A stretch of DNA of 10,684 nt from contig JAUVIQ010000098.1 of NCBI GenBank assembly GCA_030592655.1, forward strand, positions 1-10,684, read 5' to 3'. Each line of letters starts with the position of its first letter. Position 1 is the first letter of the stretch. Source of the DNA: Planctomycetales bacterium. GTDB taxonomy: Bacteria > Planctomycetota > Phycisphaerae > SM23-33. The notes below the pieces were generated by a model. The model did not search any database, had not been told where the DNA came from, and saw nothing but the letters and a program-made list of their open reading frames with translations. This document shows positions 1-6,504 of the stretch, in pieces. The translations under genes and the position numbers were made by a program.

Positions 1-919
1 GCTCCAGGCGCTGCACCGCCAGATCGAGGTTTTTCTCCGCTTCGGCTACGGCTGGAAACGTCCGTCGAGGCAAAGCGACAAAATCGCACTTGCACCCCAG
101 CGACAGGTCAGCCGTGTACTCAATCGAGGCGATGACCTTTGCAACCGCCCTACCGAGCAGGTCTCCCAACCGGCGTGCCTCCTCGAATGTATTGGCTCGC
201 ACGACGTGTCGGGGACTCTGGTCGCCCGCCGGAGCGGTGTGGTAAAGGACCGGGCATTTCCCGCCCAGCACGGACTTCTGCAAGTACTGCCGCGTCATTG
301 CGGGAAAGTCGCCGCTGATAAGCGCCGAATCCTCGTGCAGGACGGTCGGGTGCATCGAACAGACCACCATAGCGGCGATATACGCCCGCCCATCGGCGGA
401 CTTGACGATCAGCACGGGCGCTTGTGGGTCAGACGGGCCGGAAGGGTCCCGCCGGTTTGTGCCCACGCCGGCCGCTTCAGCGATGCTCATTCCGAGTTGT
501 GCCGGGCGGGCGGAACGATACGCCTCATTTGCCGCGGCGACTATCTGATCCTCCATGAATCGGACGTACTCGCCGTCGGTCCCGGGCACGGCGGCGTCGG
601 ACTCGTTGCTGATGTAGTCCACCGTCATGGGGCCGGAGTGCGTGTGCGTGGCTGTAACCATAATGTTGCAGGCCGGAACATCCGTCGCCTCGGAAATCCG
701 CTTTCGGACGCGCTCGGCCGTGACCTTGGAGATGAAGATGACGTCGTTGGCGATGAACATCACCTCCGTCAGCCCGTCGGACAGATACAGCGCCGAACTG
801 AGCAGCGGGTCGTGCACGCCCGTGCTGTATCGCTCCACGTGCGGATAACCGTAGAGAAACACCGTCTCCTTCGGCGTTATGTCAACCACCGCAGCGCCGG
901 CGGTAAGTACGTTTTTCAC
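1..919 (-). CDS. Neutral/alkaline ceramidase-like zinc amidohydrolase, 3' end outside window
   Basis: Translation of the complement from a GTG at 919-917 gives 306 codons with no stop before the window edge, so the C-terminal part is missing. The N-terminus reads AGAAVVDITP, the usual opening of the neutral/alkaline non-lysosomal ceramidase family (PF04734). The zinc-type motif ATHTHSGP is at residues 90-97, a second conserved histidine lies in SMHP (about residue 190), and AGDQSP (231-236) carries the serine equivalent to the family's catalytic Ser. Known members hydrolyse the amide bond of ceramide, but many bacterial homologues have no known substrate. There is no signal peptide, so a cytosolic role is likely, unlike secreted ceramidases. 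The gene starts 2 nt after the stop of the NagB-fold gene, so it is probably translationally coupled and in the same transcript. Its place in a sugar-type locus suggests an N-acylated carbohydrate or amine as substrate (inference). Family is fairly sure; substrate is unknown. Confidence -1.
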   Translation of the reverse strand, partial: MKNVLTAGAAVVDITPKETVFLYGYPHVERYSTGVHDPLLSSALYLSDGLTEVMFIANDVIFISKVTAERVRKRISEATDVPACNIMVTATHTHSGPMTVDYISNESDAAVPGTDGEYVRFMEDQIVAAANEAYRSARPAQLGMSIAEAAGVGTNRRDPSGPSDPQAPVLIVKSADGRAYIAAMVVCSMHPTVLHEDSALISGDFPAMTRQYLQKSVLGGKCPVLYHTAPAGDQSPRHVVRANTFEEARRLGDLLGRAVAKVIASIEYTADLSLGCKCDFVALPRRTFPAVAEAEKNLDLAVQRLE

Positions 920-921
920 CT

Positions 922-1857
922 TTAATATCCCTTGTCCCAGTCGGGTTCTATGTCCCGGGCGATTGTCTCCGATACCCAGACGTCGGTCCGAAGCGTCTGG
1001 AGAATGGATTCGGGAACCAGCGGCGTTACCGGTCCGTGAAGCACGAGACGCGATGTCAGACGTTGCCACGACGTATCCGTACCGTGAACTCCAATGGCGT
1101 GTATGTCGATTCTGTGCTTACAGGCGATGATTTCAGCCGGTCCGACGGTCGCGCCTTTCGGCGGTACGGCGGCGATGTCGCCGCTGGCGCCGAAGAATCC
1201 ATGAAGGGAATTCTGCGCGAGGCTGAAGGGGCTTAACGTTACTATGGTCGGTCCCATTCTTCTGAACTCTTCCAGGTCCTTGGGGACCTCGGGCGCATCG
1301 GGGTCGATGAAAGCAAGGTGCCCCGTCCAGCCAGGCCCGACATAGCAGATGTCCCCCCCGCCGAGGTCGGCTATCATCTTACCGTAATCCTTGAAGTTTT
1401 CGTTGGTAGGCCCGATCATCTGGTTCTCCGGCGGGCGGAGATCTTCGTCGATCCGGCTGTAGAACCACTTCTTCATCGCATAAGTAAAGCCCATCGGCCA
1501 GGTTTCCGGGGCGATCTGTCCGTCTTCGTTGGCGTATTCGTCCATATTGAAGGTGTAAAGGTTCCGGCAGTTGACCTTGCAGCGGTTGATCAGGTCAGCC
1601 ACTCGCCTGTATGTCGTCGGCCAGGGCTGGGGAATGATCATGACCGACCTTTCATCCTTTTCGGCGGCCTCTTTGATCCTGAAGAAAATATCCGTTATGA
1701 ACATCCACTCGATTTCGGAATCTTTGACCACCTGTATCCTGAAATCGGGGTTGGGGTGTCTTGCGATGTCCTCTCGTTTGATTTTGCGGACTTTTTCAAG
1801 AACCTTCTTGTCTCTGAAGGGTACGTACTCCGACGGGCTGAAATTGAATTCGGTCAT
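922..1857 (-). CDS. NagB-fold (glucosamine-6-phosphate deaminase-like) protein with altered active site
   Basis: 311 aa, ATG start with AAGGAG 8 nt upstream. It belongs to the glucosamine-6-phosphate deaminase/6-phosphogluconolactonase fold: FNMDEY at 103-108 matches NagB FNMDEY (Asp72), and GPGWTGHLAFIDP (174-186) matches NagB G-x-G-N-D-G-H-I-A-F-N-E-P. NagB deaminates and isomerises glucosamine-6-phosphate to fructose-6-phosphate. Here the ring-opening Asp (NagB Asp141) is Thr178 and Glu148 is Asp185, while His143 is kept as His180. The phosphate-binding loop PTGGTP is replaced by PQPWP (76-80), and the region aligned with NagB Lys208 reads GTDTSW (259-264) with no Lys. The alignment was made by eye. 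A roughly 50-residue N-terminal extension precedes the fold. Classical GlcN6P deaminase activity is therefore doubtful; it may act on a non-phosphorylated or different substrate, or bind a ligand. It is first gene of the leftward unit, expressed from the promoter opposite deoR. Confidence -1.
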   Translation of the reverse strand: MTEFNFSPSEYVPFRDKKVLEKVRKIKREDIARHPNPDFRIQVVKDSEIEWMFITDIFFRIKEAAEKDERSVMIIPQPWPTTYRRVADLINRCKVNCRNLYTFNMDEYANEDGQIAPETWPMGFTYAMKKWFYSRIDEDLRPPENQMIGPTNENFKDYGKMIADLGGGDICYVGPGWTGHLAFIDPDAPEVPKDLEEFRRMGPTIVTLSPFSLAQNSLHGFFGASGDIAAVPPKGATVGPAEIIACKHRIDIHAIGVHGTDTSWQRLTSRLVLHGPVTPLVPESILQTLRTDVWVSETIARDIEPDWDKGY

Positions 1858-1865
1858 TTACTTTT

Positions 1866-1871
1866 CTCCTT
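1866..1871 (-). promoter_or_regulatory. Ribosome binding site of NagB-fold gene
   Basis: The complement reads AAGGAG, 8 nt before the ATG at 1857. It is a strong Shine-Dalgarno match and fixes the start. Confidence -1.
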
Positions 1872-1901
1872 GTCTGAACAATTTGCGTTGCTTGTTGTAA
1901 C

Positions 1902-1943
1902 GTGGGCGATGCGTAGCATCACTACGTGATACGCCTACGCCAC
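1902..1943. repeat. Imperfect 42-bp palindrome in leader of NagB-fold gene
   Basis: The segment begins GTGG and ends CCAC. Inside, GCGTAG (1911-1916) pairs with CTACGC (1935-1940), and ATCAC (1918-1922) pairs with GTGAT (1926-1930) around a TAC loop, leaving a few unpaired bases between the arms. It lies between the predicted leftward promoter and the ATG at 1857, so it would be transcribed as a stem-loop in a leader of roughly 135 nt. It could be an RNA hairpin, a regulator binding site or a copy of a dispersed palindromic element. No U-tract follows on either strand, so it is not a classical terminator. Confidence -1.
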
Positions 1944-1986
1944 ATTTAGAGAACGACGCAACCGGCTCAACTTTTTCGTAGCAGCC

Positions 1987-2014
1987 TTGACAAAATGTTA
2001 GAATATGGTATATT
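1987..2014 (+). promoter_or_regulatory. Sigma70-type promoter for deoR-led operon
   Basis: TTGACA at 1987-1992 and TATATT at 2009-2014 are separated by 16 bp. Transcription would begin near 2020, giving a short leader before the ATG at 2054. The elements are a perfect -35 and a 5/6 -10. This site lies almost wholly within the footprint of the opposite-strand promoter at 2000-2028. Confidence -1.
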
Positions 2015-2028
2015 TATGGCAATGTCAA
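2000..2028 (-). promoter_or_regulatory. Sigma70-type promoter for NagB-fold/ceramidase-like operon
   Basis: On the complement, TTGACA (2028-2023) and TATTCT (2005-2000) are separated by 17 bp, the ideal spacing. Transcription would begin around 1993 and run left toward the ATG at 1857. The -35 boxes of this promoter and the rightward one are mirror copies, TTGACA and TGTCAA, 30 bp apart. Confidence -1.
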
Positions 2029-2047
2029 CATAATTCATCATTATTGT
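2028..2047. promoter_or_regulatory. Candidate operator: inverted repeat before deoR
   Basis: ACATAAT (2028-2034) and ATTATTGT (2040-2047) form an inverted repeat with one unpaired base and a 5-nt centre. It sits between the predicted rightward start site and the deoR ATG and touches the -35 box of the leftward promoter. A DeoR-family repressor bound here could affect both promoters. The site is visible in sequence; binding is inference. Confidence -1.
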
Positions 2048-2053
2048 GATGCC

Positions 2054-2845
2054 ATGAACAGGACCAAACAAGTTTCCGCAGCCCAGCGGCAGTTCGGGAT
2101 CGGCGATCTTCTTCAGAACGAGAAGGAAGTTGCAATCCGCGAACTGGCCGAGCGGTTCGGCGTCAGCGAAATGACAATCCGCCGCGATCTTGACAGGCTT
2201 GCTCGGGGCGGGAAGGTCCGCAGGACGCACGGGGGGGCGGTGGCGACGGAGCGGATGGTATTTGAGTTCGACTTCGTCGCGCGCCGGCAGTCCAACCGAC
2301 GCGCCAAGCAGGCTATTGCCGCTGAAGCAGTCAGGCTTATCCGTCCCGGCGACAGGTTGATTCTCGATACGGGCACGACCACGCTGGAGTTGGCCCATCT
2401 TCTGAAAAACATCGGCGACCTTACCGTTCTTACGCCGAGCCTTGCAGTGGCGTCGGAGTTGCAGTTTTTCGAGGGGATAGAGACCGTTCTGCTGGGCGGG
2501 GTGGTTCGTCGCGGAAGAGCGGACCTTACCGGAATGGTTACCGAGGCGGTGCTTGACATGTTCATGGTCGATATCGCCTTTCAGGGTGCAGACGGTATCG
2601 GCGCGGACGGGGCGCTTTACACTGCGGACATACAGATATCAAAAGTGGACCGGAAGATACGCGAGCAGGCTGAACGGACATACGTCCTGGCTGACAGTTC
2701 AAAAATCGGTAAGACCGCCTTGACGCGCCACGGCTTCGTTCAGCAGGTTGACGCGCTGATAACCGACGACGGAATAACAGGGAAAGACAAACGCCGACTC
2801 GAACGGCTTGGCGCAAAGGTAATAGTTGTTTCGACGAATTCCTGA
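2054..2845 (+). CDS. DeoR-family transcriptional repressor
   Basis: 263 aa, the usual size for the family. Residues about 26-61 form the DeoR winged helix-turn-helix, with IRELAERFGVSEMTIRRDL followed by the wing ending THGG. The C-terminal DeoRC sugar-phosphate sensor domain shows DTGTTT (105-110), LTPSLAVA (126-133), LLGGVVRR (146-153) and DSSKIG (214-219). DeoR repressors usually regulate adjacent carbohydrate catabolic genes and are released by a phosphorylated sugar intermediate. It is the first gene of the rightward unit and divergent from the NagB-fold gene, so it probably controls both units and itself. No clear Shine-Dalgarno sequence precedes the ATG at 2054, and no better in-frame start was seen between the promoter and this ATG. 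Family assignment is firm; the effector is unknown. Confidence -1.
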   Translation: MNRTKQVSAAQRQFGIGDLLQNEKEVAIRELAERFGVSEMTIRRDLDRLARGGKVRRTHGGAVATERMVFEFDFVARRQSNRRAKQAIAAEAVRLIRPGDRLILDTGTTTLELAHLLKNIGDLTVLTPSLAVASELQFFEGIETVLLGGVVRRGRADLTGMVTEAVLDMFMVDIAFQGADGIGADGALYTADIQISKVDRKIREQAERTYVLADSSKIGKTALTRHGFVQQVDALITDDGITGKDKRRLERLGAKVIVVSTNS

Positions 2846-2887
2846 CTTTGGAAAAGAACGAGAAGGGATACTTGGGAGCCGGAAAAC

Positions 2888-4261
2888 ATGCAGAATTTCG
2901 CATCAGGTGAAGGTTATTGGGCGCATGTGGATTTGAACGAGGTCCCGAATATAAAGTCGCCCCCGCCCGGACAGAAGTCGCGGGAACTCCATAATCGTTG
3001 CACGAAGTATTTCAAAGGCCTTAGCGGCCAGGTGAAATTGTTTCCGGTGGCTTTCGAGTCGGGCGCCGGATGTGTGCTCACGGACGCCGACGGGAACAGG
3101 TACATCGACTTCTCTTCCGGCATTTATGTCGCCACGCTTGGCCACTGCCATCCTAAGGTTACCGAGGCCGTTCGTGAATACGCCGGCAAGTTGATGAACT
3201 GCCACGACTTTACGACCCGGATCAAGACCCGCCTCGTGGAGAAACTCGCCGAGGTCCTTCCCGGCGACCTGAACGGGTTTCAGTTCTACGATTCCGGTAC
3301 CACCGCCGTCGAAGCCGGCCAGCGCGTCCTCCGCGCGGCGACCGGAAAACACGAGATGCTCTCCTGCTTCTACGACTTCCACGGCAAGACCTACGGCGGC
3401 GTCTCGCTCGGACACATCCGCTCGTTCGTCTATGGCCCCTGCCGCGCGCCCGGGATGCACATGGTCCCCCGCCCGAACACTTATCGCCCGATGTTCACGC
3501 GCCCCGACGGCTCGGCCGACACCGACAGGTACATCGAGTTCTTCGACGAATACATAAACAAGGCCACCGTTCACAACGTCGCCGGGTTCGTCCTCGAGTC
3601 GATTCAGGGTTGGGGCGGCTCGGTCATGCCGCCGGAGGATTTTTTTCCGAAACTACGCAAATACTGCGACGAAAAGGGTTTGCTTCTGATGGCCGACGAA
3701 GTCCTCACCTCCTGGGGGCGGACCGGCAAGTGGCTGTGCATGGAGCACTGGGACGTCGTGCCGGACATCGTCGCAATCGGAAAAGGCTTCGGAAACGGTT
3801 TCCCGGTTACCTGCGTGGCGGTGCGCGAGCCGTACGCCGAATCGTTCGAGTCGATCTCGGCCTCCAGCAGTTACGGAGGCAACCCGATGGCCTGCGCCGC
3901 AGCGCTGGCGAGCACCGAAGTAATTGAAGAAGAGAACCTTCTGGAGCGGGCGGCGCACCTCGGCGATCTGGCGCTGAAGCGGATGGAAAAGATGAAGGCC
4001 GAGCACGCAATAGTCGGCGACGTCCGGGCCAAGGGCTGCCTGATGGGAATCGAACTGGTAAAGGACAAGGCCACGAAGGAGCCGTTCGACGATGCCGGCA
4101 AACTTGTCTATCAGAAAGCCTTTACCAAGGGTCTGGCCTGGATTCCCGCCGGGCACATACTGCGAATGAGCCCGCCGATCATTATGGAAGATGAAGTCCT
4201 GCTGAAGGGCCTGGACATCATCGACGAGGCAATCGGGGAAACAGAAAAGGAATTGACATGA
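2888..4261 (+). CDS. Class III PLP-dependent aminotransferase
   Basis: 457 aa, normal for class III (ornithine/GABA-type, PF00202) aminotransferases, which move an amino group from a donor to a keto or aldehyde acceptor. Visible features are GHCHPKV (85-91), a phosphate-cup variant DSGTTAVEAG (135-144) in place of the common SGSEANE, the cofactor-stacking FYDFHGKTYGG (161-171), MADEVLTSWGRTG (268-280) with Asp270 facing the PLP pyridine nitrogen, and the Schiff-base Lys299 in AIGKGFGNG. GGGAG lies 9 nt before the ATG. It follows deoR by 42 nt and overlaps the GNAT gene by 4 nt (ATGA), so the two are coupled. The substrate cannot be read from sequence; next to a sugar-type oxidoreductase, an amino sugar, amino polyol or derived omega-amino acid is plausible. 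Class is certain, substrate unknown. Confidence -1.
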   Translation: MQNFASGEGYWAHVDLNEVPNIKSPPPGQKSRELHNRCTKYFKGLSGQVKLFPVAFESGAGCVLTDADGNRYIDFSSGIYVATLGHCHPKVTEAVREYAGKLMNCHDFTTRIKTRLVEKLAEVLPGDLNGFQFYDSGTTAVEAGQRVLRAATGKHEMLSCFYDFHGKTYGGVSLGHIRSFVYGPCRAPGMHMVPRPNTYRPMFTRPDGSADTDRYIEFFDEYINKATVHNVAGFVLESIQGWGGSVMPPEDFFPKLRKYCDEKGLLLMADEVLTSWGRTGKWLCMEHWDVVPDIVAIGKGFGNGFPVTCVAVREPYAESFESISASSSYGGNPMACAAALASTEVIEEENLLERAAHLGDLALKRMEKMKAEHAIVGDVRAKGCLMGIELVKDKATKEPFDDAGKLVYQKAFTKGLAWIPAGHILRMSPPIIMEDEVLLKGLDIIDEAIGETEKELT

Positions 4262-4773
4262 CGAAGGAAAAGAGGGTCGAAGCAGATAAGCGGACACCGC
4301 TGTCGATAAGACAGCTGATGCCGGCGGACGCTGCGGAATTGTTGCGGTTCTATGAATCCCTGCCGCCTGATGTCGTCTGGCAGTTTCAGCCGTTCGCCGA
4401 GGTCAACGAGCAGGTGATGTCCAAACACCTGAACAACGCCGACGACGGAGAGGAAATCAGCCTTGGGCTTACTTCGCGCGACGGCAGCATCGAAGGCCAC
4501 GCCTTCATCCGTTCCGTGCGCAAGGACAGGCCCGGCTTCGGCATAGGCCTCATGCCTCGGGCGCAGGGGCGGGGCTGGGGCCGGAAACTCATGCAGGCCG
4601 TCATGGACGAAGCCGATCGGCTCGAACTGCCGATGGTGAAACTGATCGTTATGAAGCATAACCACGCGGCAAAGACGCTCTACGAGAAGATGGGCTTCGA
4701 GATAAAAGGCGAGGCGACAAGCCGCGCGGAAAACGACTGCCACTACATGGAAAGGATATACCGGCAACGGTAA
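4258..4773 (+). CDS. GNAT-family N-acetyltransferase
   Basis: 171 aa, a single GNAT domain. The acetyl-CoA pyrophosphate-binding motif A is visible as QGRGWGRKLM (103-112), preceded by the strand FGIGLMPRA. The motif B region reads NHAAKTLYEKMGFE (135-148), the typical C-terminal part of the fold. Such enzymes transfer an acetyl group from acetyl-CoA to an amine; targets range from small amines and amino sugars to protein N-termini. The start overlaps the aminotransferase stop as ATGA, a sign of coupled translation, so acetylation of the aminotransferase's amine substrate or product is a reasonable inference. The first 15 residues are charged and not part of the fold. Family is firm; acceptor is unknown. 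Confidence -1.
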   Translation: MTKEKRVEADKRTPLSIRQLMPADAAELLRFYESLPPDVVWQFQPFAEVNEQVMSKHLNNADDGEEISLGLTSRDGSIEGHAFIRSVRKDRPGFGIGLMPRAQGRGWGRKLMQAVMDEADRLELPMVKLIVMKHNHAAKTLYEKMGFEIKGEATSRAENDCHYMERIYRQR

Positions 4774-4798
4774 GTACGCTGAACGGGTGGAGTCCTGA

Positions 4799-5944
4799 AT
4801 GATGAAAACGATACGATTTGGAATCATCGGATGCGGGTTGATGGGTCGTGAATTCGCAAGCGCCGCTGCAAGGTGGTCTCACCTTCCGGACATGAACGTC
4901 AGGCCGGAGATAGTCGCAATCTGCGATACGAACAAAGCCATGCTGCCGTGGTACACGGATAATTTGCCCTCCATAGAACAGGCGACAAAAGACTATCGCG
5001 AGTTGTTGGCCAACGACGCCGTCGAGGCCGTCTATTGCGCCGTGCCGCACAATCTGCATGAACAGATATATTGTAACATCATCTCGGCGGGCAAACATTT
5101 GCTTGGCGAAAAGCCCTTCGGCATCGACAAGGCTGCAAACGATGCGATTCTTTCCTGCATCGCCGAACACTCGGACGTTTTCGTCCGGTGCAGCAGCGAG
5201 TTTCCATTTTTCCCCGCCGTTCAGCGTATCGGCGAGATGATAGAGGCCGACGCCTTCGGGCGAGTCATCGAGGTCAATTCCGGCTTTATGCATTCGAGCG
5301 ATCTTGATCCGGCCAAGCCCATCAACTGGAAGCGCATGATCGCCTCCTGCGGCGAATACGGCGTGATGGGCGACCTGGGCATGCACGCCTGCCACGTGCC
5401 CTTCCGCGCCGGCTGGATTCCGCGGAACGTCAGGGCCGTTCTTTCCAATATCATCACCGAACGTCCCGACGGCAAGGGCGGCATGGCGCCGTGCGAGACG
5501 TGGGACAACGCTGCGCTTCTGTGCGAAGCGACCGATCCGGCGAGCGGCGAGATGTTTCCCCTCACAATCAAGACCCAGCGGATAGCCCCGGGCGAAAAGA
5601 ACACCTGGTACCTCGAAATAAAGGGTACCAACGCCGCCGCTCGTTTCTCCACCAGGAATCCGAAGTTGCTGGAGGTGCTTGAATACAAAGGCGGCGAGCA
5701 GACATGGCAACAAATTGACACCGGGCACGAAACGGCGTTCAAGAGCATCACGGGCGCTATTTTTGAATTCGGATTCTCCGATGCGATCCTGCAGATGTGG
5801 GCCTCATTCTTGTACGAAATGGTCGAGGGTAAGCCGATCAGGAAATTCGCCGGATGCGCCACGCCTGCTGAAACTGCCGTCAGCCACCGCCTCTTCACAG
5901 CGGCTCTGGAATCGCAGAGGACAGCCGATGTGGTAGTCGTATAG
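4799..5944 (+). CDS. Gfo/Idh/MocA-family oxidoreductase
   Basis: 381 aa, typical length. The N-terminal Rossmann domain has GIIGCGLMGREFA (8-20) for NAD(P) binding. LGEKPFG (102-108) holds the conserved EKP with the catalytic Lys105. GDLGMHACH (191-199) is the family's D-x-G-x-H segment with Asp192 and His196. Enzymes of this family oxidise or reduce a secondary hydroxyl on sugars, inositols or related polyols using NAD(P). There is no Tat or Sec signal, so it is cytosolic. Two in-frame ATGs lie back to back (4799 and 4802); GGAG at 4789-4792 suits either. The gene starts 25 nt after the GNAT stop and is in the same run. Making a keto-sugar that the upstream aminotransferase uses, or the reverse, is a natural pairing (inference). 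Confidence -1.
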   Translation: MMKTIRFGIIGCGLMGREFASAAARWSHLPDMNVRPEIVAICDTNKAMLPWYTDNLPSIEQATKDYRELLANDAVEAVYCAVPHNLHEQIYCNIISAGKHLLGEKPFGIDKAANDAILSCIAEHSDVFVRCSSEFPFFPAVQRIGEMIEADAFGRVIEVNSGFMHSSDLDPAKPINWKRMIASCGEYGVMGDLGMHACHVPFRAGWIPRNVRAVLSNIITERPDGKGGMAPCETWDNAALLCEATDPASGEMFPLTIKTQRIAPGEKNTWYLEIKGTNAAARFSTRNPKLLEVLEYKGGEQTWQQIDTGHETAFKSITGAIFEFGFSDAILQMWASFLYEMVEGKPIRKFAGCATPAETAVSHRLFTAALESQRTADVVVV

Positions 5945-5957
5945 TATCAGATTACAT

Positions 5958-5963
5958 AAGGGG
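5958..5963 (+). promoter_or_regulatory. Ribosome binding site deciding cupin start
   Basis: AAGGGG ends 6 nt before the ATG at 5970 but only 3 nt before the in-frame ATG at 5967. The spacing favours 5970. Confidence -1.
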
Positions 5964-5969
5964 ACAATG

Positions 5970-6470
5970 ATGAAAGAACTGGAAAAGGTCTCTGTCAGTG
6001 CAGTTGCCGGACCTCTTAAAGAAAAAGTGCTGTCTGCATTCCAAAGGCGGATTACCGAATGGGGGCTGGTTATGCCGGATGTCGAGCCGTTGGTTCTGGA
6101 TTTCGGTCTGGGCGATTTCGAGCACGTCGGCCTGATCGAATACTGGATCGCCAACGAGACCGAAGCCGGCTACTGCGGTAAATACCTGTTCCTGTTCGAC
6201 GGTCAGCGTTGCCCCGCGCACAAACACGCGCTGAAACACGAAACGTTCTACGTCGTCAAGGGCGCTGTGAAGATGACGGTGGATGGCAAGGACCGCACGC
6301 TGGGTATAGGGAACGTGCTGGCCATGCCTCAGGGGTGCGTGCACACGTTCGAGGCCGAAGGCGACTCGCTGATCCTGGAAATCTCCATGCCTTGTCTGAT
6401 AGCCGACAACTACTTTGAAGACCGGACCATTCAGAACTGGCTACAGCGGAATCATACTACCGCCAATTAG
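5970..6470 (+). CDS. Cupin protein, compact D-lyxose-isomerase-like
   Basis: 166 aa from the preferred ATG at 5970 (one residue more from 5967). A single cupin barrel carries the metal set in CPAHKHALKHETF and GCVHTF: counted from 5967, His85, His87, Glu92 and His126. The order of elements (a D-FGLG stretch, VGL, a Y-C-x-K strand, FxGQxCPxHxH, ETF, a P-x-x-x-H motif and a terminal D-x-R-I) resembles the D-lyxose ketol-isomerase family of Bacillus YdaE type, recognised from memory. Those Mn-dependent enzymes interconvert D-lyxose and D-xylulose, or D-mannose and D-fructose. This protein lacks the loop insertions of YdaE between the two metal motifs, so it is shorter and its specificity may differ. 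It is last in the rightward unit, 25 nt after the dehydrogenase gene. Metal-binding cupin is sure; aldose-ketose isomerase is likely but not proven. Confidence -1.
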   Translation: MKELEKVSVSAVAGPLKEKVLSAFQRRITEWGLVMPDVEPLVLDFGLGDFEHVGLIEYWIANETEAGYCGKYLFLFDGQRCPAHKHALKHETFYVVKGAVKMTVDGKDRTLGIGNVLAMPQGCVHTFEAEGDSLILEISMPCLIADNYFEDRTIQNWLQRNHTTAN

Positions 6471-6504
6471 GGCCTGTTGCCCAACCGGTTCAGTTTGCAC
6501 GAGA
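6471..6504. other. Convergent junction between the two operons
   Basis: Only 34 bp separate the stop codons of the converging units. A GGGC/GCCC pair (6470-6473 and 6479-6482) could form a 4-bp stem with a 5-nt loop, but no T-run follows on either strand. No convincing intrinsic terminator is visible, so transcripts may overlap here or depend on Rho. Confidence -1.

Noticed and set aside
206..925. A 239-codon open frame on the + strand
   Set aside because: Arg/Gly/His-rich shadow of the ceramidase-like gene, whose zinc and serine motifs are on the - strand.
1318..1929. A 203-codon open frame on the + strand
   Set aside because: Antisense to the NagB-fold gene, no ribosome site or family motif; it also runs through the palindrome region.
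1902..1943. CRISPR repeat or mobile-element terminal repeat
   Set aside because: Only one copy in the window, no spacers, no transposase and no target-site duplication seen.
4649..5728. A 359-codon open frame on the - strand opposite the Gfo/Idh gene
   Set aside because: No recognisable motif, and it crosses the GNAT/dehydrogenase junction; the + strand proteins are clear family members.
6470..6482. GGGC/GCCC hairpin as terminator between the converging operons
   Set aside because: The stem is only 4 bp and no T-run follows on either strand.
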